From a bacterium 1xD8-48 (GTDB lineage: Bacteria > Bacillota > Clostridia > Lachnospirales > Lachnospiraceae): a stretch of DNA of 64,000 bases. The translations under genes were made by a program, and so were the position numbers. Of the stretch, positions 43,314 to 51,674 are shown one piece after another. Below the pieces are notes generated by a model. That model was not told where the DNA came from. It saw nothing but the letters and a program-made list of their open reading frames with translations, and made no database searches. The stretch's first letter is position 1, and each line of letters begins with the position of its first letter. The stretch is from positions 58,991-122,990 of the forward strand of contig QZDS01000011.1 in the NCBI GenBank assembly GCA_009917455.1, given 5' to 3'.

Positions 43314-44516
43314 ATGAGTAAATCCATGAAAATTATAATCCACCGTTACGGCAGCATCTGCGAGCCGGATATAATAGAAGCGTTTCAGGCATACAATATT
43401 ACTGTTATTGAGGATTCCGCGGAAATCCGCCAGAAATCCATCAGCCCCGAAACCAGAATCAGTGTACTGGGAAAACTGGTTCTGACACATAGGCCTGTTT
43501 TTGTGTTCAGTATTAATTTTTTTCCTTATATATCCGAAATCTGCGAGAGGCTTGGTGTTTTGTATGTATCTCTGAGCGTGGACTGTCCCGTGCTGGAATT
43601 GTTCTCCTGTTCTGTCAAAAACAGGTGCAACCGCATTTTCCTGTTTGACTACATGCAGTATCAAAAATTTTATCCTGAAAATCCTGAGGGGATTTTTTAT
43701 CTTCCTTTAGCCGCTAATACCGCCAGATGGGAAAAGGCGCTGTCCGCTGTCCCTGAAAAGGAAGCTGAGCCGTATCAGTGCGATATTTCTTTTGTCGGTT
43801 CTTTATATAAGGAAAAGTCCCCTCTTTCCGGGCTTAAACTGGATGATTTTAACAGAGGGCTTGCAGACGGAATTATAGAGGCGCAGTTGAGGATTCCCGG
43901 ATGCTCTGTTTTGGAGGAAGCGCCGGCAGATGCGCTGATTTCTGCTGTCAAAAAGGCGGATTCTGCTTTTTTCATGCCAAAGGACAGCTTTATGGATACG
44001 GATTTTTATGTTCTCTCCCACTACTATCTCGGGATGCAGGCTTCTTCACTGGAAAGAATACGGACGCTCGCAGAACTTGGGAAAGAATTTTCCGTTAATT
44101 TGTATACCAGAAGCGATATCACGGATTTAAAGAATATTCCCGGCATTTGCTGCCGCGGCGGAGTATCCACTCATTCTGAAATGCCCAGGGTATTCCGCTA
44201 CAGTAAAATCAATTTAAATATCACCATGCGTTCCATCCAAAGCGGCTTATCCCAGAGAATCTGGGATGTTTTAGGCTGCGGAGGTTTCCTTCTTACCAAT
44301 TATCAAAGTGAAATCCCCGAATATTTTACAATCGGGGAAGATTTGGAATGTTATGAAAATATGGCGGATTTGAAAGAAAAGATTACTTTTTATCTGGCCC
44401 ATGATGATATCAGATATGAGATAGCCCAAAACGGCCTGAAAAAGACAAGGGAACAGCATACTTATATTCATCGGGTTTTACAGATTATGCGGATATTATT
44501 TCCGCAGGCGGTTTAA
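43314..44516 (+). CDS. DUF3880/CgeB-like glycosyltransferase, putative (paralogue)
   Basis: 400 residues beginning MSKSMKIIIHRYGSICEPDI, homologous along its length to the protein at 36080-37333: shared VYVSLSVDCPVLELF-like middle segment and the C-terminal INLNITMRSIQSGLSQRIWD and CGGFLLTNYQSEIPEYF. The first codons MSKS carry no strong ribosome site, so the start may be the ATG at 43326. It lies divergently next to flagellin. Same reservations on function. Confidence 0.65.
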   Translation: MSKSMKIIIHRYGSICEPDIIEAFQAYNITVIEDSAEIRQKSISPETRISVLGKLVLTHRPVFVFSINFFPYISEICERLGVLYVSLSVDCPVLELFSCSVKNRCNRIFLFDYMQYQKFYPENPEGIFYLPLAANTARWEKALSAVPEKEAEPYQCDISFVGSLYKEKSPLSGLKLDDFNRGLADGIIEAQLRIPGCSVLEEAPADALISAVKKADSAFFMPKDSFMDTDFYVLSHYYLGMQASSLERIRTLAELGKEFSVNLYTRSDITDLKNIPGICCRGGVSTHSEMPRVFRYSKINLNITMRSIQSGLSQRIWDVLGCGGFLLTNYQSEIPEYFTIGEDLECYENMADLKEKITFYLAHDDIRYEIAQNGLKKTREQHTYIHRVLQIMRILFPQAV

Positions 44517-44585
44517 ATTATTTTTTCTCCCACCATCTCACTTATTCCAGACCGTTTTCCATATCATTTACTTTCCATATAAATA

Positions 44586-44609
44586 CGGCTCATGTAAAAA
44601 CATGAGCCG
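44586..44609. terminator. Hairpin terminator between glycosyltransferase and fliT-like genes
   Basis: CGGCTCATG (44586-44594) and CATGAGCCG (44601-44609) form a nine-base-pair stem with a six-base loop. T-rich sequence lies on both sides (GAAATTTTATTTTTTC on the plus side), so it can end transcripts from either direction. Confidence 0.75.
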
Positions 44610-44617
44610 CTGAAATT

Positions 44618-45094
44618 TTATTTTTTCATATCCATAATACTTGCGTCTTCCCGAACCGCTTTATTTAAGTTCTGATAATAACTGTAGGCAGCTTTTGAGG
44701 ACTTGCGTCCCTGCCCCAGGGCTTCCCGTTCTTTTTTGAAATGGGAGCTGACCATATCTTTGTTACGGGCCTCCTGTGCCTGAATGGAAACGCTCTTTTC
44801 CGTCACCTGGCTTATCAGCTCCTGCAAACGTTTAATCTGACCGGCATACTTACTTCTGTCTCTGTCCAGTTCATTTTTTATCTGTTCATAGACGGTTTCA
44901 AAGCCTTCGTCCAGCTTTTCAAGCTCCTCAATACAGGCGTCTTTTTTGTCCACAAGAACATCAAACTGCTCCATGTCAAAGCTTTCGTCTTTCAGCAATT
45001 CACTCTGTGAAAGATTATACTTTTCGATGCTTTCCAAAACTGTTTTTTTCTTTTTCAGGCTGTCCTCTAATATGTCCAGATAACTGCTTGTCAT
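44618..45094 (-). CDS. Flagellar chaperone-like protein (FliT/FlgN type)
   Basis: A 158-residue all-helical protein (SYLDILEDSLKKKKTVLES; IKNELDRDRSKYAGQIKRL; ending DASIMDMKK). Position directly after fliS in the flagellar operon, plus the long-helix composition, suggests a FliT-like export chaperone, but helical flagellar chaperones are hard to tell apart by eye. Start ATG at 45094 with AGGCATGG upstream. Confidence 0.55.
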   Translation of the reverse strand: MTSSYLDILEDSLKKKKTVLESIEKYNLSQSELLKDESFDMEQFDVLVDKKDACIEELEKLDEGFETVYEQIKNELDRDRSKYAGQIKRLQELISQVTEKSVSIQAQEARNKDMVSSHFKKEREALGQGRKSSKAAYSYYQNLNKAVREDASIMDMKK

Positions 45095-45137
45095 TTCAAT
45101 ACCATGCCTTTCCGGGTATGCTCATCGGGTAAACAGT

Positions 45138-45524
45138 TTAAAATGCACCGCTGGCTCTGTTAATACGCATTACCTCTTTCCATGTATCCCGCATGGAACG
45201 GATATGCCCGCAAACTTCTTCAAGAATCGCTATATCCTTCTTTATGTTTGCCTCAATCAGCCTGCGCTGCAGATACCCGTAAACCTTGTCAAATTCTTTG
45301 GCAACCGGATATTTCATGTCCAGGGTTGCACGAAGATGGTCTACAATCCTCTGGGTCCTGACTATATGAGTGTGCGCCTTCTGAATATCCTTATGTTCGA
45401 TTGCAACAATAGCAACATTACAAAATTTAATAGCACCTTCATACAGCATCAGCACCAGTTCCGCCGGGGTTGCCGTCAATATTTTACTGTTATTATACTG
45501 GTTAAAAGCGTTGGATAGCGCCAT
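45138..45524 (-). CDS. fliS: Flagellin export chaperone FliS
   Basis: 128 residues with FliS hallmarks: NAFNQYNNSKILTATPAEL at the start and MLYEGAIKFCNVAI, the flagellin-binding helix region. GGAGG precedes the ATG at 45524, four bases after the fliD stop. It keeps flagellin unpolymerised in the cytoplasm for export, here with the flagellin at 42061-42978. Confidence 0.93.
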   Translation of the reverse strand: MALSNAFNQYNNSKILTATPAELVLMLYEGAIKFCNVAIVAIEHKDIQKAHTHIVRTQRIVDHLRATLDMKYPVAKEFDKVYGYLQRRLIEANIKKDIAILEEVCGHIRSMRDTWKEVMRINRASGAF

Positions 45525-45528
45525 GTTA

Positions 45529-47007
45529 TCAGCCTCCTAATAAGCCTGCTAATGCATTTTGACTGGACTGCATCTTAGCCATTGCAGTTTCCATTTTACT
45601 GAACTTAGCATACCACTTATCCTCATAAGCTGTCAACTTATCTTCCAAATCTTTAATCTTGCTGGTATAATCGTCATAGTCGGACTGCATCTTCTTGTCA
45701 TCATAGAAATTACCGTAACTGCGGTAACCATTCACCGACTTGGACATATCAAACATCTTACCATATAACTGCTGTGAAAGCTGTGAGAAGAAATTAATCA
45801 CTGTATCCGGGTCGCTTGCAATCATTCCTCTGAGCTTGTCGGCCTTGCCCGATGTCTCCGCATCGTCAGCGTCGCCGTCAATGTGGTACATATTTCTTTC
45901 ATTTTCTTCCGCATCGAAATATCCAAGCGTATCAATACCGAAGTCAAACAGGTACATGGTCTTGCCGCCTACGCTGATGCCGCCACTCATGATTTCTCTC
46001 AATGAAGAACTCACTGTTGAAAGGTTTTCGTCCTTGCGGAGAATGGAATCTTTAATCTTCTTCTCCCACTCCTCAATTTCGCTGTCGGACATACTCATCT
46101 TTTCGTCGTTGGTAAGCGGTTCGTAGCCTTTGGCCGAGCTGGCGTTGTAGAGCTTATCCATCTCATTCATTACTTCGTTATACTGCTTTAGAAATCCCTT
46201 AATCATATCGTAGATTCCGTCAGTATCCATCTCTGTGGTCAAAGTAACTGTTTCGCTGGATTCGGTTAAGGCTGTGATGGTAAGGCCGTTGATATCAAAT
46301 ACATTGTTTTTGCTGGTGAAGGTTGCGCCGTTTAAGATAATCTTGGCATCCTGACCGTCCACCTTTACAGCTTTTGCATCACCGGTTCCGGCGACATTGA
46401 GTCCTAATGCATCAAGGACAGGCGCATCGCCTTCAATAGTGAAGTTATTATCTGCTCCGTAGTCCTTTGAGCTGATAAATATTCTCTGCTGATTTTCATC
46501 AAAATTTGCATTAAGTCCGGCTTTTTTCAGTTCATTCAATACATCGGAAACAGATGTACCCTCTCCCACTGTTATGTCTTTTCCGTTAATCTTAAGCGTT
46601 CCGTCACCGGAAAGTCCAAGGTCCTTCAATGTGCTCAGGGCATTTGCCGTTCCGCCACCAGTCTTAGATACCTTTCCGCCTGTCATATAACCGATTTTTG
46701 CAAGCTGTTCCACTCTCAACTGCTGAACGCCGTTCATTGCTCCGTCACCGGTAATAACGCTTGCGATACTGCTGTTGGACACCTTTGTTGTTCTCTTGGT
46801 GTAGGCATCCGACAGACGCATACCGGCCACCCTGCTCTGCAGGCTTTTGAGCTTCTTATTCAGCTCGCTCCAGGTATCCTGTTTGATTTTTAATTTTTTC
46901 TGCTCTTTTGTCTTGTCGTCCACCTTGGTACGCTTTGCAGCCACCAGCTCCTGGATAATAGTATCCGTATCAAGGCCGGAATACATTCCGGTTAATCGCA
47001 TTGCCAT
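45529..47007 (-). CDS. fliD: Flagellar filament capping protein FliD
   Basis: 492 residues. N-terminal MRLTGMYSGLDTDTIIQELV and the C-terminal coil (KDLEDKLTAYEDKW, then AMAKMQSSQNALAGLLGG) are the FliD ends that contact the growing flagellin. Middle domain contains TITALTESSETVTLTTEMD. Start ATG at 47007 with GGAGGA upstream. Second gene of the flaG operon. Confidence 0.93.
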   Translation of the reverse strand: MAMRLTGMYSGLDTDTIIQELVAAKRTKVDDKTKEQKKLKIKQDTWSELNKKLKSLQSRVAGMRLSDAYTKRTTKVSNSSIASVITGDGAMNGVQQLRVEQLAKIGYMTGGKVSKTGGGTANALSTLKDLGLSGDGTLKINGKDITVGEGTSVSDVLNELKKAGLNANFDENQQRIFISSKDYGADNNFTIEGDAPVLDALGLNVAGTGDAKAVKVDGQDAKIILNGATFTSKNNVFDINGLTITALTESSETVTLTTEMDTDGIYDMIKGFLKQYNEVMNEMDKLYNASSAKGYEPLTNDEKMSMSDSEIEEWEKKIKDSILRKDENLSTVSSSLREIMSGGISVGGKTMYLFDFGIDTLGYFDAEENERNMYHIDGDADDAETSGKADKLRGMIASDPDTVINFFSQLSQQLYGKMFDMSKSVNGYRSYGNFYDDKKMQSDYDDYTSKIKDLEDKLTAYEDKWYAKFSKMETAMAKMQSSQNALAGLLGG

Positions 47008-47019
47008 AATAAACTCCTC

Positions 47020-47457
47020 CTATCTTCTCTCATCCACTAAAAGACCAGCAAGCTCCCATGCCTTTGCAATCATATCCAGGGTTTTCTCGGGAGGAAGTTC
47101 CTTGATTACCTCCTTGGTTTCCTTGTCTACGATTTTGATAGTCAGCCTGTTCGTTTTCTCATGGATACCAAAAACTGCCTCGGAATGAGACATTCTTTCA
47201 TTCAGCTTTTCTACAGCTTTTCTAATCTGGTCATTAGCAAGCTGGTCGCGCCCGTTGTTGCTGTAGCTGCTCTCCTGTCCGCTCTGGCTGTCCTGCTTTT
47301 CCACGTTGGCTACCTTTACGGTAGTTGCGTCGTAAGAAGCCGGCTGCTCCTGCGTAGGAACATCCATGTTCTCTACTTCTGGTCTCTCCGCACGCCTTAC
47401 CGGCTGCGTTGTCTGTGCCTGAAATGTCATGACACTGTTTAATGGTTCTATTGCCAT
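47020..47457 (-). CDS. flaG: FlaG family protein
   Basis: 145 residues. A variable N-terminus (Ser/Gln-rich, residues 1-75) and the conserved FlaG C-terminus (EKTNRLTIKIVDKETKEVIKE, written in part) ending ELAGLLVDERR. GAGGTG precedes the ATG at 47457. First gene of the flaG-fliD-fliS-fliT-like operon. FlaG influences filament length. Confidence 0.88.
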   Translation of the reverse strand: MAIEPLNSVMTFQAQTTQPVRRAERPEVENMDVPTQEQPASYDATTVKVANVEKQDSQSGQESSYSNNGRDQLANDQIRKAVEKLNERMSHSEAVFGIHEKTNRLTIKIVDKETKEVIKELPPEKTLDMIAKAWELAGLLVDERR

Positions 47458-47539
47458 TGAGAATCACCTCCATGTGATATAGTATAGTAATGATAAAAAT
47501 TTGAATAAAAACTATAGAGTATTCCTGTCTTCTAAGTAT

Positions 47540-47566
47540 ATATCGGAAAATATGCGGAAAAATTTA
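47540..47566 (-). promoter_or_regulatory. Sigma-28 promoter of the flaG-fliD operon
   Basis: TAAA (47566-47563), 15 bases, TCCGATAT (47547-47540) on the minus strand. Identical -10 to the flagellin promoter. Confidence 0.85.
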
Positions 47567-47724
47567 TAGAAAAAAATAAAAAACGCTTTAGATATTTAGC
47601 CGGACATTTGCCTGCCCCTTTCACAGACTTTTCACGTTTTCACCATAAATTTATCACAAATCCTCCATTTTTATTTCACTTTTATTTTTTAAACTTTTTC
47701 ATAAATTTTATTAAGGAGGTTTTT

Positions 47725-48936
47725 ATGAAAATGAAACAGAAAACATGGGAATTTCCCGCACACACTTACACAGGCCAAAAGGCTGTTACTGTAATCGCCG
47801 CGTTTCTGGCAGCCCTGCTGTATATGGCTTTTTCGGGCATTCAGGTACATGCCTCGGAAGGCTTCAACCTGTACACAGACACACCGGGCATTTATGTGAC
47901 TGCCGGCGATTCCGTAAGCTTTGACCTGCATCTTGTCGGCGGAAACGCAGCGGAAAAGGACGTCTCTCTTTCCGTTTCTTCCATTCCTGACGGTTTTGGC
48001 GGCTACATAAAAAGCGGGAACTATGAGGTTTCCAGGGTCCACACCAGCGGGGAAACTTCTGATATTATCGCTTCTCTCCAGGTAACGGTACCTTCCGAAG
48101 CCTCCGAGGGCGTTCATGAAATTACGCTGCATGCCGTTTCGGAAGACGGTTATGAAGACGACCTGACGGTGGAGCTGACCGTCAGCAGCCTGGAAGCGGG
48201 CGAAAGCAATTTCCACGTGGAATATCCCGACCAGGAGGGCGTTTCCGGCACTTCCTTCACCTACTCCACTACAATCGCCAACAATACTTTATCCACACAG
48301 AATTACAACTTTTCCTCCGATGCGCCTGCCGGGTGGAATGTTTCTTTTACAAGCGATTCCAAGCAGGTTTCCAGTCTTGAAATCGAATCCGGGAGCAGCG
48401 CCGGCGTTACCATCACGGTTACTCCCCCGGACCAGACCGACGCCGGCGAATATCAGATTGGCTGCGCCGCCACTTCTGCAAGGGAGCAGCTTTCCACCAC
48501 ATTGAATGTCACCATTCTCGGCTCCTACGACATGGAAGTGTCAACTGCGGACGAACGGCTTTCACTTGACGCTTACGCAAAAAAAGAGTCGGATGTAGAC
48601 CTGAAAATAACCAATAACGGAAATATCACTCTTGAAAATATTTCCCTGTCCGCCTCCGCGCCCGCCGGATGGGAGGTTTCCTTTGACTCCACTTCCATTG
48701 ACAGGCTGGAGGCCGGCGCTTCTGTCGATATCACCGCACATATCACGCCCGGCAGTGATTCCCTGACAGGGGATTATATTACGGTTATCTCTGCGTCCTG
48801 CGACAATCAGTCTGATTCGGCCGAGTTCCGTATCACTGTCAAGACGCAGACCGGATGGGGCGTTTTCGCCGTTGTCATCATCATTGCCGTAGCCGCCGGA
48901 TTATATTATGTTATGAAAAAATACGGCAGGAGGTAG
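47725..48936 (+). CDS. Surface protein with NEW3 repeats, C-terminal membrane anchor
   Basis: ATG at 47725 with GGAGG upstream; 403 residues. Signal peptide (TVIAAFLAALLYMAFSGIQV, then HASEG), two to three NEW3-type beta-sandwich repeats marked by APAGWNVSF and APAGWEVSF followed by VTITVTPPDQTDAGEY and VDITAHITPGSDSLTGDY, then a C-terminal membrane helix (VFAVVIIIAVAAGLYYVM). It precedes an ABC ATPase by three bases and an ABC-2 permease, so the three form one exporter operon. Substrate unknown. Confidence 0.75.
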   Translation: MKMKQKTWEFPAHTYTGQKAVTVIAAFLAALLYMAFSGIQVHASEGFNLYTDTPGIYVTAGDSVSFDLHLVGGNAAEKDVSLSVSSIPDGFGGYIKSGNYEVSRVHTSGETSDIIASLQVTVPSEASEGVHEITLHAVSEDGYEDDLTVELTVSSLEAGESNFHVEYPDQEGVSGTSFTYSTTIANNTLSTQNYNFSSDAPAGWNVSFTSDSKQVSSLEIESGSSAGVTITVTPPDQTDAGEYQIGCAATSAREQLSTTLNVTILGSYDMEVSTADERLSLDAYAKKESDVDLKITNNGNITLENISLSASAPAGWEVSFDSTSIDRLEAGASVDITAHITPGSDSLTGDYITVISASCDNQSDSAEFRITVKTQTGWGVFAVVIIIAVAAGLYYVMKKYGRR

Positions 48937-48939
48937 CTT

Positions 48940-49932
48940 ATGACGATATCAGAAAAGGGGACCCCCGCCGTCATCCGGACAAAGGGGCTTACCAAAAAAT
49001 ATGGGGAGCTGACAGCGGTGGACCATTTGGACTTGACCGTCTTTAAGGGTGAGGTCTTCGGCCTGCTGGGCCCTAACGGCGCCGGCAAGACGACAACAAC
49101 GCTGATGCTTCTCGGACTTACAGAACCTGACAGCGGAGAAGCCATAATCAAGGATTTAAACTGCACCAGAGATTCCATTGAGGTGAAAAAGGCTGTCGGC
49201 TATCTTCCTGACAATGTGGGATTTTATTCCGGCATGACGGGGCGGGAGAATCTCCGCTTTACCGGCAGGCTCAACGGACTGGAAGGAGATGCGTTGGAGG
49301 AGAAAATCAACGAGCTCCTTGTCCGTGTCAATATGGCAAAAGCCGCTGATAAAAAAACAGGCGCCTATTCCCGGGGAATGAAACAGCGTCTTGGTATCGC
49401 CGATGTTTTGATGAAGGACCCCGAAATCATCATTATGGACGAGCCCACTCTCGGCATCGACCCGGAGGGCGTGCGCGAGCTCATGTGGCTGATTCGGGAC
49501 CTCGCGGAGCGGGACGGCCGGACTATATTGCTCTCTTCACATCAGCTGCACCAGGTACAGCGTGTATGCGACCGTATGGGCATTTTTGTGCAGGGGAAAA
49601 TGGCAGCCTGCGGCACACTGGAAGAGCTGGGAAGGCAGATTGACCATGACGGAATAAATACCCTGGAGCTGTCTGTCTATCCCGATAATATCAAGCTGCA
49701 AAATATTTTAAAGAACACAAACGGCGTAATCGATATGGAAAAAAACAGCGATATTTATATCATTCATTCTTCTTTTGATTTGCGCCGGACTCTGTCAAAG
49801 GAGCTGACCAGTCAGGGTTACACGATTATGCATATGCGGCAGGCCGGAAGCGATTTGGATGAAATTTACCGAAAATATTTTGAAAAGGAAGGTGAGCGGA
49901 TTGAAACAGGAAATAACACTGAAAAGGAATAG
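48940..49932 (+). CDS. ABC transporter ATP-binding protein
   Basis: 330 residues. Walker A GLLGPNGAGKTTTT (K50), ABC signature YSRGMKQRLGIADV, Walker B IIIMDEPTLGIDPEG. The C-terminal 80 residues are the usual accessory tail. It is preceded by the NEW3 protein and overlaps the permease gene. Predicted ATPase of an ABC-2 exporter. No regulator is adjacent. Confidence 0.92.
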   Translation: MTISEKGTPAVIRTKGLTKKYGELTAVDHLDLTVFKGEVFGLLGPNGAGKTTTTLMLLGLTEPDSGEAIIKDLNCTRDSIEVKKAVGYLPDNVGFYSGMTGRENLRFTGRLNGLEGDALEEKINELLVRVNMAKAADKKTGAYSRGMKQRLGIADVLMKDPEIIIMDEPTLGIDPEGVRELMWLIRDLAERDGRTILLSSHQLHQVQRVCDRMGIFVQGKMAACGTLEELGRQIDHDGINTLELSVYPDNIKLQNILKNTNGVIDMEKNSDIYIIHSSFDLRRTLSKELTSQGYTIMHMRQAGSDLDEIYRKYFEKEGERIETGNNTEKE

Positions 49933-50875
49933 AAAAGTTCTTTTTGAAAAGGAAACGGCTGATTTCATTAACGGCAGACGCATGTTCTTATTTATCCTGC
50001 TGATGATGCTAATCACAATAACCGGGTTTTATGCCGCCGTATCGGGTCTGTCCGACGCACTGGACAGCGGAAATTCCTCCTCCGGTTTCCTTTTTCTGAA
50101 GCTGTTCACCGTCAGCGCCAATTCCATCCCTTCCTATAATTCCCTGCTGGCGTTAATGGGGCCGTTTATAGGTATTTTCATGGGATTCGACGCTATAGGA
50201 AGCGAGCGGACGGAAGGAACGCTTAACCGTCTGGTAAGCCAGCCTCTTTACCGGGACAGCATTATCATCAGCAAATTTCTGGCCGGGCTATTCATCATAG
50301 CAGTAATGGTTTTCTCCTCAGGACTTTTGATTTCCGCAGTAGGCTTACTGAAAACCGGCCTTATCCCTTCGGGCGGAGAAGCAATACGGCTGCTTATTTA
50401 CCTTTCCTTCTGCGTGGTTTACATCGGTTTCTGGCTGGCGGTGGCCATTCTCTTTTCCACAATATGCCGCCACGCCGCCACCTCTGCACTGGCCTGCATT
50501 GCGGTATGGCTGTTTTGTTCCATTTTCGTAAGCCTGTTGGCCGGTATCATCGCAGACGCCCTGTATCCCGTAAGCGGTAACGACCTGCAGTCCCTGATGA
50601 ATGAGGTGCGGAATTATTCCTGCGAGCAGAATATCAACCGCCTCTCTCCCTACTATCTTTTTGGCGAGGCTTCCGCTACCCTTTTAAACCCGGGCGTGCG
50701 TTCCGTGAATGCAGTCACCATGATTCAGCTGTCCGGCGCTTTGAGCAGTACTTTGTCCGTCGGGCAAAGCCTGCTGCTGGTATGGCCGCATCTGACTGCC
50801 CTTGCGGCTCTGATGCTGATTGCATTTGCCATTTCCTACATATCCTTTATGCGGCAGGAAATCCGGGCGCGGTAG
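49901..50875 (+). CDS. ABC-2 type transporter permease
   Basis: Likely start TTG at 49901 (AAGGTGAG upstream), or GTG at 49895; either overlaps the ATPase gene by about 30 bases. About 324 residues with six hydrophobic helices and the ABC-2 pattern of an N-terminal cytoplasmic stretch, TM1, a roughly 70-residue extracytoplasmic loop, then GSERTEGTLNRLVSQPLYRD. It forms the exporter with the ATPase at 48940-49932. Confidence 0.85.
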   Translation: MKQEITLKRNRKVLFEKETADFINGRRMFLFILLMMLITITGFYAAVSGLSDALDSGNSSSGFLFLKLFTVSANSIPSYNSLLALMGPFIGIFMGFDAIGSERTEGTLNRLVSQPLYRDSIIISKFLAGLFIIAVMVFSSGLLISAVGLLKTGLIPSGGEAIRLLIYLSFCVVYIGFWLAVAILFSTICRHAATSALACIAVWLFCSIFVSLLAGIIADALYPVSGNDLQSLMNEVRNYSCEQNINRLSPYYLFGEASATLLNPGVRSVNAVTMIQLSGALSSTLSVGQSLLLVWPHLTALAALMLIAFAISYISFMRQEIRAR

Positions 50876-50912
50876 GAAACTCAGCTTCCCTGTCCGCTCC
50901 GTACATTAAAAA

Positions 50913-50956
50913 ACTGCCGTCCCTGTGATATATTTTCACACGGGCGGCAGTTTTTT
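50913..50956. terminator. Bidirectional terminator between exporter and csrA
   Basis: ACTGCCG-CCCTGTG and CACACGGG-CGGCAGT form a long stem with A-rich flank on the left and TTTTTT on the right; it ends the exporter operon (plus) and the flgM-csrA operon (minus). Confidence 0.85.
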
Positions 50957-50968
50957 CTTCCTGATATA

Positions 50969-51187
50969 TTATCCCAGCAATTGCTTCAATGCTTCAAATC
51001 CATCCACATTGACGGCTTCCTTATTTGCCTCCTGAATCTGGATATAAACCTCTTTCCGGTATACCGGAACCTCCTTCGGTGCGCTGATGCCCAGCTTTAC
51101 CTGTTCTCCCTTAATCTCCAGAATTGTAATTTCAATATTATTGTTGATAATAAGGGCTTCGTTTTTCTTTCTGGATAAAGCTAACAT
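50969..51187 (-). CDS. csrA: Carbon storage regulator CsrA
   Basis: 72 residues: MLALSRKKNEALIINNNIEI and the LGISAPKEVPVYRKEVY strand, the RNA-binding face (R at position 6 and the VPVYR loop). It follows fliW with its ATG one base after the fliW stop region, so the two are coupled. In B. subtilis FliW binds CsrA and frees flagellin translation; the flagellin leader in this window has suitable motifs. Confidence 0.97.
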   Translation of the reverse strand: MLALSRKKNEALIINNNIEITILEIKGEQVKLGISAPKEVPVYRKEVYIQIQEANKEAVNVDGFEALKQLLG

Positions 51188-51643
51188 CTACTCACCTGCT
51201 TTCTTTGCGTTCAATATATCATAAACAGGGAATTTCACCGGATAGCCTTCCCCCTCCACGATAACCTGACACGCTTTTCGCTCTGCCGCATTAATAATGA
51301 TAGGGCCTTTGAGGTTAACGCTCATCTTCGTGAGGTCGCCTGGCACGGTAATCGTAACCATCACCAGAATTTCCTCGGGAAGGAGCTCGCCGATAGGCTT
51401 TATAAGCTCATCCTCTACCTCGGGATTATAATCGGGCATTACAATCAAAGGATTCATCACAGGCATTGCAAATGCCGGTTCCTGCAGCGACTGCATCCAG
51501 TGCATGGCGCCGGAACCGCTTTCCTCGTCATGCAGCAGGGCAAACTTTGTCAGTTCCGGGAATCCGATAATTCCGGAAGGAAAAGTAATTATTCTGTCAT
51601 CAGCAATTTCAATTTCCCCAAAAATTTTTGTTTTAATCTTCAT
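51188..51643 (-). CDS. fliW: Flagellar assembly factor FliW
   Basis: 151 residues. MKIKTKIFGEIEIADDRIIT, FPSGIIGFPELTKFALL and ITVPGDLTKMSVNLKGPIII are FliW hallmarks. It binds CsrA non-competitively and also flagellin, coupling flagellin translation to export. Next to csrA and downstream of flgL in the same operon, GGAGCAG before the ATG. Confidence 0.95.
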   Translation of the reverse strand: MKIKTKIFGEIEIADDRIITFPSGIIGFPELTKFALLHDEESGSGAMHWMQSLQEPAFAMPVMNPLIVMPDYNPEVEDELIKPIGELLPEEILVMVTITVPGDLTKMSVNLKGPIIINAAERKACQVIVEGEGYPVKFPVYDILNAKKAGE

Positions 51644-51674
51644 AACTGCTCCTATCGTGTTTCACAGTATCTGT

